Source of the DNA: Bog-473 sp963788585
GTDB taxonomy: Bacteria; Actinomycetota; Acidimicrobiia; Acidimicrobiales; RAAP-2
Direction: 5' to 3'
Assembly: GCA_963788585.1 (NCBI GenBank)
Contig: CAWBHA010000006.1
Coordinates: 434,001 to 498,000, forward strand
DNA: 64,000 nucleotides
Numbering within the stretch: position 1 is the stretch's first letter; each line of letters starts with the position of its first letter. The notes beneath the pieces were generated by a model. It was not told the origin of the DNA and made no database searches. It saw only the letters and a list, made by a program, of their open reading frames with translations. The translations under genes and the position numbers were made by a program. Below, piece after piece: positions 8,636 through 17,423 of this stretch.

Positions 8636-10560
8636 GCGGACTCCCCGAAACCCCAACCGACCCCCAGGGGCGTCGCGATCCGCAGATGCCCGGAACCGTC
8701 CTACCCATCGGCTTCTCGGGCTCGATGCGGGTGCGCCTGCCGGTGTTCGCGTTGGTGGCCGTCGGCACCGTCCTGATCGCGGTCATCCCGTCCCCCCACG
8801 ACGCCCGGCGGGAGATCTCGGTCGCGGGCGTCATCTTCTTCGTCCTGGTCGCCGCAGCCTTCCTCGTGCCGTGGGAGAAGCTGCCCGACTGGGCCTGGCT
8901 GATCGTGCCCATCGGCTACATCGCCGTCATCGCGGTCATCCGCGACGCCCAGGGCGGATCCGCCAGCGGTCTCGTCGTCGTCTACCTGTTACCCATCGTG
9001 TGGCTGTCGCTCTACGGGCGCCGCCTGCACCTGCTGGTCGGGCTCTTCTGCATGGACCTGGCCCTGCTGGTCCCGGTCGTGATCGTCGGCGCCCCCAAGT
9101 ACCCGCCCATCGAATGGCGGGAGGTCGCCGTCATGGCCACGGTGACCACCCTCGTTGCCTCCACCGTCTACACGATGGTCTCGCGCGACCGGGCCTACCT
9201 GGGTGATCTGGCCCAGCAGTCCCGCATCGCCCGGCGCAACGCACGTGAGGCGGACTACGCACGCGACCGTCTCGAGACCCTGCTGCGCGCCGCCACGGGC
9301 AGTGCAATCATGGGCGTCGACCCCGCGGGCACGGTGTCCTTCTTCTCCGCCGGCGCGGAGCAGATGCTCGGCTACCGGGCGGCGGAGGTCGTCGGCGTCC
9401 GTTCCATCGCCGACTTCATCGACCCGGCCCAGATCGACGAGCGGCGCCAGACCATCGACGCCATGCGGACCGCGCTGGAGCCGATCGACGCCGAGGCCGC
9501 GGCGGAGGTGCCCTGGACGGCCACGCGAAAGGACGGGCAGCAGCGGCGCTGCGTGGTGCGGGTCCGCGCGCTGCCGGCCCCGAGCCCCGAGGCCGGCCTC
9601 GACGAGACCTGGAACGACGAAGGGCCCGACGGGCGCGAGGGCGGCGAGGCCGCTGCGGGAGAACCCCGTCCCGCCCCGGACGAATTCGCGACGGGCAACG
9701 GCGGCTACGTGGTCGTGGCGATCGACGTGACCGAGCGGGAAGAGCTGGCCGCCGACCGCGAGCGTCTCTTCGCGATCCAGAAAGAGGTGACCCAGTCCCT
9801 CATCGAGCAGAACAACCGTCTGCGCGAGCTCACCCAGATGAAGGACGACGTCGTGGCCACGGTCTCGCACGAGCTGCGAACTCCGATCACCTCCATACGC
9901 GGCTTCGTGGAGTTGCTGCTGGACGCGTCGAGCGAACTCACCGAGAGCCAGATGCGGATGCTGCAAACCATCGAGCGCAACGCCGAGCAGCTCCAGCGCG
10001 TCGCCGAGGACCTGCTGGCCGACCCGGGCGCCGGCCGTGGCCTGAAGGTGGCCTTCACCGAGCTGGACCTGAACCGCCTGGCCGGGGAGGCGGTGCACGC
10101 CATGGAGACGTCGGCCACCGTCGCCGGCATCCATCTCACCATCGATCCCGGCGAGCAGGTGCCGATCTTCGGCGACCCCACCCGCCTCCACCAGCTGCTG
10201 GGCAACCTGTTGTCCAACGCGATCAAGTTCTCCCCTCGTGGGGGCCGCGTCCACGTCGTCGTGGACAGCGTGGACTCCTACGCCCGGGTGCAGGTGCTCG
10301 ACGAGGGCCCCGGCATCCCCGAGGGCGAGCGCGACCAGCTCTTCGAGCGCTTCTACCGGCTCGCCTCCTCCACCGAGATGGGCGTGCCGGGCACCGGGTT
10401 GGGCCTGGCCATCGCCAAGTCCGTCGCCGAGGCGCACGAGGGTTTCGTCGACATCGTCGACACACCCGGCTGGTCGACCACGTTCCGGGTCTTCATCCCG
10501 CTGCGCACCGCCGCCGCCTCGACGGAGCCCGCCGCTGCGGCGCGGCCCGTCGGCCCCTGA
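8632..10560 (+). CDS. PAS-domain sensor histidine kinase
   Basis: Membrane sensor kinase of 642 residues, partner of the preceding regulator. Roughly five or six membrane helices fill residues 30-185. A PAS domain follows (about 215-300) with an acidic, Gly/Glu-rich insert near 330-350. The dimerisation domain holds phospho-acceptor H413 in VSHELRTP. The ATPase domain has NLLSNAIKFS (N box), DEGPGIP (G1) and GTGLGLAIAK (G2). The GTG at 8632 was chosen because it overlaps the regulator's TGA; an ATG at 8686 is an alternative. It ends 9 bp before the convergent ABC exporter gene. Confidence 0.92.
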   Translation: MSGLPETPTDPQGRRDPQMPGTVLPIGFSGSMRVRLPVFALVAVGTVLIAVIPSPHDARREISVAGVIFFVLVAAAFLVPWEKLPDWAWLIVPIGYIAVIAVIRDAQGGSASGLVVVYLLPIVWLSLYGRRLHLLVGLFCMDLALLVPVVIVGAPKYPPIEWREVAVMATVTTLVASTVYTMVSRDRAYLGDLAQQSRIARRNAREADYARDRLETLLRAATGSAIMGVDPAGTVSFFSAGAEQMLGYRAAEVVGVRSIADFIDPAQIDERRQTIDAMRTALEPIDAEAAAEVPWTATRKDGQQRRCVVRVRALPAPSPEAGLDETWNDEGPDGREGGEAAAGEPRPAPDEFATGNGGYVVVAIDVTEREELAADRERLFAIQKEVTQSLIEQNNRLRELTQMKDDVVATVSHELRTPITSIRGFVELLLDASSELTESQMRMLQTIERNAEQLQRVAEDLLADPGAGRGLKVAFTELDLNRLAGEAVHAMETSATVAGIHLTIDPGEQVPIFGDPTRLHQLLGNLLSNAIKFSPRGGRVHVVVDSVDSYARVQVLDEGPGIPEGERDQLFERFYRLASSTEMGVPGTGLGLAIAKSVAEAHEGFVDIVDTPGWSTTFRVFIPLRTAAASTEPAAAARPVGP

Positions 10561-10569
10561 CCGCCCCGC

Positions 10570-12370
10570 TCACGCGGCCAGGAAGCCTCCGGACTGATGG
10601 GCCCACAGCCGGCCATAGACGCCGGCCCCGCCGGCCGAGAGCAACTCGGCGTGGGTTCCCTGTTCGACGACGCCGACCGCGGTCCATCACCACGATCCGG
10701 TCCAACCGGGCGATCGTGGCCAACCGGTGCGCGACGACGAGCGCCGTCGTGCCCTGCATGAGGCGCCACAGCGCCTCCTGCACGAGCGCCTCCGACTCGG
10801 AGTCGAGCGCCGACGTGGCCTCGTCCAGGACGAGCACCTTGGCCCCCTTGGCCATGGCCTGGGCGATCGCCACGCGTTGGCGTTGCCCGCCCGAGAGCTT
10901 GAGCCCCCGTTCCCCCACGATGGTGTCGTACCCGTCGGGTAGGCGCTCGACGAACTCGTCCACGTAGGCGGCGCAGCCGACGGACCGCACCAGGTCCATG
11001 TCGACGCCGCCCTCGAGCTCGCGCCCGTAGCAGATGTTCTCCGCGATGGTGCGGTGGAGCATCTGCGGATCCTGGGGGACGTACGCAATGTGCCGGCGCA
11101 ACGAGTGCTGGGTCACGCGCGCGATGTCCTGCCCGTCGATCCCGATGACGCCGTCGTCGCGATCGGCAAAGCGCAGCAGCAGCTTGGTCAGCGTGGTCTT
11201 GCCGGATCCCGAGGGCCCGACCAGCCCGATGTGCTCCCCGGGCGCGATCGACAAGTCCAGCCCCTCGAACAACGGTGCACCGGCCCGGTACGAGAACCGA
11301 AGGTCGCGGAACTCGACGAGCCCGTGCGGCACCAGCAGGTCCGGTGCGCCCGGGACGTCGACGATGTCCGCCGTGGTGGCGGCGATGCCCGCGAACTTGG
11401 CACAGCGCCCGATGGCGCGCGACATGAGCCGGATGAACTCGAAGGACTCCTCGAGACTGGTGCCCACGAAGGTGGCGTAGAACAGGATGAGGTAGACCAC
11501 CCCCGCCGCGGCGACGTGGTGCAAGGCCAGCAGCACGCCCACGGCGACCGCGGCCCAGTTGAAGACCGCCATGGCCGACTCCATCTGCAGCCTCGTCGCG
11601 GTGAAGATGCTCCGGGCCCGCAGGTCGGCGTGGAGCGAACGGCCGACGAGCGTGTCGACGTGGGCCATCTCGCGTCCCTCGGCGGCCTGCGAACGGACGG
11701 TCGTGAGGTTGGCGATCGTGTCGGCGATGACGCCGGTGGCGTGCGAGTGCGCGTCGGAGAACGCCTTCTCGGCCGCGACGACCCGGCCCATGCGGTGGTG
11801 GAGCACACCCACGAACACGGCGATCAGGCCGGCCATGACCAGCGCGACGGGCCAGGCCACGATGCCCAGGACCACGATGGCGCCGAGGCTCGTCACCGAG
11901 ATGCGCAGGATGCCCCAGACCATGGCGTCGATCAGTTCCACGAAGGCCCAGGTCGAGGTCTCCAGCGTCGCGATGACCTCGCCCGAGGGCCGGTCGGTGT
12001 GCCAGGCGTGGCTCAGCCCGATGAGGTGGTCGTAGCCGTTGGTGATGGCGCGCCCGAACGAGCGCAGGGTGGCGCCCCAGTTGAGCCAGCCACCGATCCG
12101 GCCGAAGGCGACGGCTGCCACCAGCACGAAGGCGTACGCGACGACCAGCGGGCCGAAGTTCCGCCAGTCGCCGGAGTGCGCGCCACTGCCCGCGAGGCGT
12201 CCGAGCAGGGCCGCGAAGATGAGCGGTGCCGCCACGGCGTTCGCCAGCGTGCCGAGCACGATGGCGGCGCAGCTTCCTGCGAACGCGCGGCGGTCGGGGC
12301 GCATCTGGCTCCAGCAGTAGGCCAGGGTCGCCTTGTTGGATGCATTTGGGAAGAGGGTGCGTTCACCCAT
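10570..12370 (-). CDS. ABC exporter, fused membrane and ATPase domains (one frame break near the 3' end)
   Basis: Half-transporter of about 599 residues. The membrane domain (about 20-310) is followed by an ATPase with Walker A GPSGSGKTT, signature LSGGQRQRV and Walker B LVLDEATSALD. The ATG at 12370 gives the typical length. The frame breaks near 10676: after DRIVVMDRG the conserved tail VVEQGTHAELL...GGFLAA continues in another frame and ends at 10570. One extra base explains it. Substrate is unknown; drug or lipid export is typical. It faces the histidine kinase gene tail to tail. Confidence 0.85.
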
Positions 12371-12805
12371 GGTGTGGTCTCCAGCTGGGAGGCCCGGGTC
12401 CGGACGGAGCCCCGGGGTTTCGAGTGGATCGGAGCGGCGCTCCGGGACCGCCAATGCGGTCAGCGCGGGCGCAATGCCGCGCGGTGGTGTGGTGTCGTGT
12501 CGTGGCTGGCGCGGCGGTCCGCGTGGCAGAGGCGGGCGATCAGCCCCTGGGATGACTGGCCGGCGTCAGTGACCAGTGAGGCAGAGAGCGGGCCCCGTCA
12601 TCGGGAGCCTCCCTCCACCGGCACCGAGGGTGAAGGCCGGGAGCAGGATGACGCGCACGATCGACTCGGGTAGCGACGTCTTTCCTGCCATGGGTCACCT
12701 CGATTCCCTCGTCGGTGCAGTGCCACCAACCGTAGTCCATGACCGGGACGACGCGCCGCCAAATCGCTGGATTGCCGCGTCCCGGAGGCGGGACGAGGCG
12801 GTCGC
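12371..12805. other. Gap between ruvB and the ABC exporter with only a tiny candidate gene
   Basis: About 435 bp without a confident gene. The only candidate is the 41-codon frame at 12566-12691 described separately. A second minus-strand frame starting at 12740 encodes a Trp/Cys-bearing stretch (MDYGWWHCTDEG) but then drifts into Arg/Pro-rich shadow sequence. No tRNA, repeat or terminator was recognised. Confidence 0.5.
12566..12691 (-). CDS. Candidate 41-residue hydrophobic peptide
   Basis: A short frame begins with ATG at 12691 and ends with TGA at 12566. A good ribosome site, GAGGTGA, lies immediately upstream. The product starts MAGKTSLPESIV and has a hydrophobic middle (VRVILLPAFTLGAGG), resembling a small membrane peptide or leader. 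It lies about 110 bp downstream of ruvB and about 195 bp upstream of the ABC exporter, on the same strand. I do not recognise a family. Only the ribosome site and composition support it. Confidence 0.28.
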   Translation of the reverse strand: MAGKTSLPESIVRVILLPAFTLGAGGGRLPMTGPALCLTGH

Positions 12806-13894
12806 TCAGAAGAGTGGCCGCGAGTTCGTTGCGCCGGGCGGCGCGTCATGGCCGAGATGGGCCCAGGCGCGCGGCGTCGCCACCCGACCCCGTGCCGTGC
12901 GCTGGATCAGGCCACTCTGCAACAGGTACGGCTCGTAGGCGTCCTCGATCGTGTCGGGCTCCTCGCCCACGCACTGCGCCAGCGTGGTCAGACCGACCGG
13001 ATGCCCGCCGAAGCGGGTGCACAACGTGGCCAGGATGGCCCGGTCGACCTTGTCCAGACCCAGCTCGTCCACCCCGAAGAGCTCGAGACCCTCGCTGGCC
13101 GTGGCGCCGTCGATGCTGCCGTCACTGCGGACCTCGGCGAAGTCGCGGACGCGGCGCAGAAGCCGGTTGGCCACCCGGGGCGTGCCGCGCGAGCGCTCCG
13201 AGATCCGGACGGCGCCCTCGGCGTCGATGCGCACCTTGAGGATCCGGGCCGAGCGCTCGACGATGGCGCGCAGGTCCGCCGGCGCGTAGAGGTCGAGCCG
13301 CCCCACGAAGCCGAACCGGTCTCGCAGCGGGCCCGAGACGAGGCCCGTGCGCGTGGTGGCCCCGATCAGCGTGAAGTGCGGGAGCTCCAGGCGGATGGAC
13401 CGGGCGGTGGGGCCCTTGCCGATCAGGATGTCCAGCCGTCCGTCCTCCATCGCCGAATAGAGCATCTCCTCCACCGAGCGGTGCAGGCGGTGGATCTCGT
13501 CGATGAACAGGACGTCACCGTCCTGCAGGTCGGTCAGCAGCGCGGCCAGGTCTCCGGCCCGCGTCAGGACGGGTCCGGCCGTGATCCGCAGCCCGGCCGC
13601 CATCTCCACCGCGACGATCCCGGCCAGGGACGTCTTGCCGAGACCAGGGGGACCCGCGAAGAGGATGTGGTCGACGGGCTGGCCGCGCTGGCGCGCCGCC
13701 TGGAGGACGATGCCGAGATGCTCGACCAGCTCGGGCTGCCCGACGAACTCGGCCAGCGTCCGGGGTCGGAGGCCGACCTCTTCGAGCGCCTCCACGTGGT
13801 CCGACGCCGCCGGGTCGATGACCCGAGGCGGGCCGTCGGGGGCAACCTCCTCGCCCTCGACGGCCAGGACCTCCCGGCGCGCACGGGGGCTCAC
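12806..13894 (-). CDS. ruvB: Holliday junction branch migration helicase RuvB
   Basis: Hexameric AAA+ motor that drives branch migration of Holliday junctions together with RuvA. The 362-residue protein has Walker A GPPGLGKTS, Walker B FIDEIHRL, sensor 1 GATTRTG and a C-terminal winged helix ending near GLIQRTARGRVAT. The GTG start overlaps the ruvA stop (GTGA). It is the last gene of the ruvC-ruvA-ruvB unit. Confidence 0.96.
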   Translation of the reverse strand: MSPRARREVLAVEGEEVAPDGPPRVIDPAASDHVEALEEVGLRPRTLAEFVGQPELVEHLGIVLQAARQRGQPVDHILFAGPPGLGKTSLAGIVAVEMAAGLRITAGPVLTRAGDLAALLTDLQDGDVLFIDEIHRLHRSVEEMLYSAMEDGRLDILIGKGPTARSIRLELPHFTLIGATTRTGLVSGPLRDRFGFVGRLDLYAPADLRAIVERSARILKVRIDAEGAVRISERSRGTPRVANRLLRRVRDFAEVRSDGSIDGATASEGLELFGVDELGLDKVDRAILATLCTRFGGHPVGLTTLAQCVGEEPDTIEDAYEPYLLQSGLIQRTARGRVATPRAWAHLGHDAPPGATNSRPLF

Positions 13895-14499
13895 CGGCTG
13901 GCCAGCTCACGCAGGGCAAGACGCAGCATCTCCTCCACGCCGACATCGTCGCGTAGGCCGTCGAGCGCGCCGCGGATCTCGTCGGGGGCATAGCCGAGCT
14001 CGCCGAGCGCCGCGCGTGCCTCTGCCCGCGACGTGCGCGTCGCCCGATCAGGGCCCTGGAACGCCGCGCCGACCGGGTCCAACGACAGATCGGGCAGGTC
14101 GAGCCGGCTCTTGAGCTCGATCAACAACCGGGCCGCCGTCTTGCGTCCCACGCCGGGAACCGCGCAGAGGGTCTCGAGGTCGTCCTCCAGCACCGCCGTC
14201 GAGAGGGCGGCGGGCGACAGCATCGCCATGATGGCGAGCGCCAGGGCCGGGCCGACGCCGTGTGAACCCAGCAGCACCTCGAAGCAGCGGCGCTCGTCGT
14301 CGTGCACGAACCCGTACAGGACGATGGCGTCCTCGCGCACGTGCGTATGGACGAACAGCGTCGCCTCCCCGCCCGACGCGACGAGCGCGGCCGCGGTGGA
14401 CGGGGTCACCGTGACCCGGTAGCCGACACCCCCCACGTCGACGATCACCTCGCACTCGCCGGTCCGCACCACGACGGGCCCTCGCAGCAGTCCGATCAT
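13891..14499 (-). CDS. ruvA: Holliday junction DNA helicase subunit RuvA
   Basis: Tetrameric junction-binding subunit that loads RuvB. The 202-residue protein has an N-terminal OB fold (MIGLLRG... to about 62), two helix-hairpin-helix motifs (LGSHGVGPALALAI and VPGVGRKTAARLLIELK) and a C-terminal RuvB-binding domain (about 155-200). The ATG at 14499 has a GGAGGAG ribosome site and overlaps the ruvC stop. Confidence 0.95.
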   Translation of the reverse strand: MIGLLRGPVVVRTGECEVIVDVGGVGYRVTVTPSTAAALVASGGEATLFVHTHVREDAIVLYGFVHDDERRCFEVLLGSHGVGPALALAIMAMLSPAALSTAVLEDDLETLCAVPGVGRKTAARLLIELKSRLDLPDLSLDPVGAAFQGPDRATRTSRAEARAALGELGYAPDEIRGALDGLRDDVGVEEMLRLALRELASR

Positions 14500-15020
14500 C
14501 TCGCTCCTCCTTCCGTCACCAACGCCGCATCGACGGCACGGCGGAGCGGCACCGTCGTCAGGTGGCACACCGCCAACGCCAGCGCGTCCGCGACGTCCGG
14601 CGGCCCGTCGACGGCGCGCAGTCCGAGCACCTGCGCCACCATGCGCTGCACCTGGTCCTTCGTCGCGGCCCCGTAGCCCACGAGCCCCTGCTTCACCTCG
14701 TTGGCGGTGTACTGGGCGACCTCGCAGCCGGCGGCGGCGGCGGCCACCAACGCCAGCCCGCTCGCCTGCCCGACGGACATGGCGGTCCGGGCATTGACCT
14801 GAAAGAAGACGCGTTCGACGACCACCGCCTGGGGCCGCAACTCGTCGAGCAGGCTGAAGAGCTCGGTGTGCAGGATCAGGAGCCGTTCCGCCAGGGGCGC
14901 CGCCGGGTCGGTCTCGAGCACGCCGGCCGCATGGGCCCGCAACTTCCCGTCGCTCTCGCCCCGGGCCACCAGGCCGTAGCCACAGCGCGACAGTCCCGGG
15001 TCGATGCCCAATACGAACAT
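14496..15020 (-). CDS. ruvC: Crossover junction endodeoxyribonuclease RuvC
   Basis: Holliday junction resolvase of 174 residues. The RNase H-like catalytic acids sit in GIDPGLSRCGYG (D7), in VVERVFFQ and in DVADALALA. Start ATG 15020 is preceded by a TAACCT box with 8 nt spacing, so it is probably leaderless and first in the ruvCAB operon. Its stop overlaps the ruvA start by 4 nt. Confidence 0.95.
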   Translation of the reverse strand: MFVLGIDPGLSRCGYGLVARGESDGKLRAHAAGVLETDPAAPLAERLLILHTELFSLLDELRPQAVVVERVFFQVNARTAMSVGQASGLALVAAAAAGCEVAQYTANEVKQGLVGYGAATKDQVQRMVAQVLGLRAVDGPPDVADALALAVCHLTTVPLRRAVDAALVTEGGAR

Positions 15021-15028
15021 GCGTTCGT

Positions 15029-15034
15029 AGGTTA
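15029..15034 (-). promoter_or_regulatory. Putative -10 box of ruvC (leaderless)
   Basis: Minus-strand TAACCT followed by 8 nt and the ruvC ATG; no Shine-Dalgarno sequence lies between. This spacing fits a leaderless ruvCAB transcript. Confidence 0.4.
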
Positions 15035-15067
15035 GTGGGGGGACCCGCGCCGGGCGCGGATCTCGGG

Positions 15068-15817
15068 TCAGCCCTCGAAGGCGGCGAGCACCTCGTCGGG
15101 AATGTCCGCGTTGGAGTGGACCGCCTGGACGTCGTCGTGGTCGTCGATCGCCTCGAGGAGGCGCAGGACCTTCTTGGCCTCGCCCTCGTCGGGGACGGGG
15201 ACGAGCGAGGTGGGCTCGAGCGAGAGGTCGACGGACTCGGGGGTGATGCCGGCGCCATCGAGGGCCTGGCGGACGGCCTCGAGGTCGGCCGGCGCCGACG
15301 TGACGACCCAGGCGCTCCCGTTGCTGCTCATGTCCTCGGCACCGCCCTCCATGGCGATCTCCATGACCTTGTCCTCGTCCTGGTCCAGCGGGACGGTGAT
15401 GACGCCCTTGCGCTCGAACTGCCAGGACACGGCGCCGGGCTCCGCCATGTTGCCGCCGTTGCGGCTGAACACGTTGCGCATCTCGGCGCCCGTGCGGTTG
15501 CGATTGTCGCTGAGCGTCTCGACCATGATGGCCACGCCGCCCGGACCGTAGCCCTCGTAGTTGATGGCCTCGTAGCGCACGCCCTCGAGGTCGCCGCTGC
15601 CGCGCTTGACCGCCTTCTCGATGGTGTCGAGTGGCACCGACGCGGCGCGGGCCTTCTGGAAGGCGGTGCGCAGGGTGGCGTTGGCCTCGGGGTCACTCCC
15701 GCCGTCGCGGGCCGCCACCTCGATGGCGCGGATGCACTTGGCGAAGACCTTCGCCCGCGCCTTGTCCTGGGCGCCCTTGCGGTACTTGGTCGTCGCCCAC
15801 TTCGAGTGACCCGACAT
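15068..15817 (-). CDS. yebC: YebC/PmpR-family regulatory or translation-associated protein
   Basis: A 249-residue member of the YebC family. It starts with the signature MSGHSKWATTKYRKG and contains the conserved GYGPGGVAIMVE and NRTGAEMRNVFSRNGG segments. Family members act as transcription regulators or, in recent work, help ribosomes through difficult sequences. It lies between pdxT and ruvC, the same neighbourhood as in mycobacteria. A TACAAT box at 15886-15891, inside the 3' end of pdxT, may give it a private promoter. Confidence 0.93.
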   Translation of the reverse strand: MSGHSKWATTKYRKGAQDKARAKVFAKCIRAIEVAARDGGSDPEANATLRTAFQKARAASVPLDTIEKAVKRGSGDLEGVRYEAINYEGYGPGGVAIMVETLSDNRNRTGAEMRNVFSRNGGNMAEPGAVSWQFERKGVITVPLDQDEDKVMEIAMEGGAEDMSSNGSAWVVTSAPADLEAVRQALDGAGITPESVDLSLEPTSLVPVPDEGEAKKVLRLLEAIDDHDDVQAVHSNADIPDEVLAAFEG

Positions 15818-15865
15818 GCTCTGCTCTCGATCTCTTCGTGGCGGGGTCTCCGGTCGTCCGGACCC

Positions 15866-16519
15866 TCACTGCCTGGGGGTTCTCGATTGTATCGAGCCTC
15901 GTCGGGGCGCAGCCCGACCGACGTCGCACATCTCCGCGAACAGCCGGTGCACCCGCCGGTCCGGCGTCAACTCCGGATGGAAGGCCGACGCCAGCACCGG
16001 TCCCTGACGCACCAGCACGGGCACGCCGTCGTGGCGGGCGAGCACGTCGACCTCCCCGCCGACCGAGACCACGAGGGGAGCCCGGATGAAGACCGTCGGG
16101 AGCGCCGGGCCTTCCCCGGAGCCGAGCACGACATCCGCCTCGAAGGAGCGCACCTGGCGTCCGTAGCCGTTGCGCCGGACCACGGCGTCGAGCACGCCGA
16201 AGGTGCGCTGGTCGGCTCGGCCGTCGAGCACCTCGCGAGCGACGAGGACGAGCCCGGCGCAGGTACCCAGGACCGGCAGGGTCTCCTCCGCCAGGCGCGT
16301 CGCCACGGTGTCGTAGAGATCGCTGGACTCCAACAGCATGGAGAGGGTGGTCGACTCGCCGCCGGGCAGGACCAGTCCCGCCACGCCCTCCAGGTCGGCG
16401 GGACGCTCGACGCGGCGCGGCCTGGCGCCCACGTCGCGCAGCGCGCCAATGTGCTCGCGCACGTCGCCCTGGAGATCGAGGACACCGATCACGGGCGCGG
16501 CGTCGGGCTCCGCTACCAC
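15866..16519 (-). CDS. pdxT: Pyridoxal 5'-phosphate synthase glutaminase subunit PdxT
   Basis: Glutaminase that supplies ammonia to PdxS for vitamin B6 synthesis. The 217-residue protein has the class I amidotransferase features GVLDLQGDVREH, LPGGEST, nucleophile Cys in GTCAGLVL, and the His-Glu pair in AFHPEL. It starts with GTG at 16519, overlapping the pdxS stop by 7 nt, so the two subunits are probably co-translated. Confidence 0.95.
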   Translation of the reverse strand: MVAEPDAAPVIGVLDLQGDVREHIGALRDVGARPRRVERPADLEGVAGLVLPGGESTTLSMLLESSDLYDTVATRLAEETLPVLGTCAGLVLVAREVLDGRADQRTFGVLDAVVRRNGYGRQVRSFEADVVLGSGEGPALPTVFIRAPLVVSVGGEVDVLARHDGVPVLVRQGPVLASAFHPELTPDRRVHRLFAEMCDVGRAAPRRGSIQSRTPRQ

Positions 16520-17388
16520 CCCCGGTCGGCGAGGTGCTCGCCGTACTGCGACGCCTCGAGGCCGCGCATGGCCTCACCGAGGCCGCGCGACACCTTGGCC
16601 ACATGGTCGGCGTCCTCGAAGTGCGCCGTGGCCTCGACGACGGCCGACGCCATCCGGGCCGGGTCCGACGACTTGAAGATGCCGGAGCCGACGAACACCG
16701 CCTCGGCGCCGAGCTGCATGACCAGCGCGGCGTCGGCCGGCGTGGCGATGCCGCCCGCGCAGAACAGCGGGACCGGAAGGCGTCCGGTGTCGTGGATCTC
16801 CTGCACGAGTCCGACGGGCGCGGCGAGCTCCTTGGCCCAGCCGTAGACCTCGGCCGGGTCCGCCTGCGTCACGGCGCGGATGGTGCCCAGGATCGAGCGC
16901 AGGTGGCGCACCGCCTCCACGATGTTGCCGGTGCCGGCCTCTCCCTTGGAGCGGATCATGGCCGCGCCCTCCGAGATCCGGCGCAGCGCCTCCCCAAGGT
17001 TGGTCGCACCGCAGACGAACGGCACCGTGAACGGCCACTTGTCGATGTGATGCGCCTCGTCGGCCGGCGTGAGCACCTCGGACTCGTCGATGAAGTCGAC
17101 GCCGAGCGACTGCAGGACCTGCGCCTCGGCGAAATGGCCGATGCGCGCCTTGGCCATCACGGGGACGGTCACGGCCTCGATGATCCCCTCGATCAGCACC
17201 GGGTCGCTCATCCGCGCCACGCCGCCATCGCGGCGGATGTCGGCCGGCACCCGCTCGAGCGCCATGACCGAGACGGCGCCGGCGTCCTCGGCGATCTTGG
17301 CCTGTTCGGCGTTGACCACGTCCATGATGACGCCGCCCCGCAGCATGTCCGCCAGCCCCCGCTTCACGGTGAAGGTCCCGGTGGTCAT
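16513..17388 (-). CDS. pdxS: Pyridoxal 5'-phosphate synthase lyase subunit PdxS
   Basis: Makes pyridoxal phosphate from ribose 5-phosphate, glyceraldehyde 3-phosphate and ammonia. The 291-residue TIM barrel has the strongly conserved GGVIMDVVNAEQAKIAE, MAKARIGHFAEAQ (Schiff-base lysine) and IRSKGEAGTGN segments, plus PLFCAGGIATPADAAL. Full length and intact, directly upstream of pdxT. Confidence 0.96.
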   Translation of the reverse strand: MTTGTFTVKRGLADMLRGGVIMDVVNAEQAKIAEDAGAVSVMALERVPADIRRDGGVARMSDPVLIEGIIEAVTVPVMAKARIGHFAEAQVLQSLGVDFIDESEVLTPADEAHHIDKWPFTVPFVCGATNLGEALRRISEGAAMIRSKGEAGTGNIVEAVRHLRSILGTIRAVTQADPAEVYGWAKELAAPVGLVQEIHDTGRLPVPLFCAGGIATPADAALVMQLGAEAVFVGSGIFKSSDPARMASAVVEATAHFEDADHVAKVSRGLGEAMRGLEASQYGEHLADRGW

Positions 17389-17423
17389 GGGTGCAGTCTA
17401 CGAGGCGTGGCCGCCGCCTCTTT

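Noticed and set aside
12540..12740. 66-residue protein starting MDYGWWHC
   Set aside because: The start looks protein-like, but the sequence turns Arg/Pro-rich, there is no ribosome site, and it overlaps a better-supported tiny frame.
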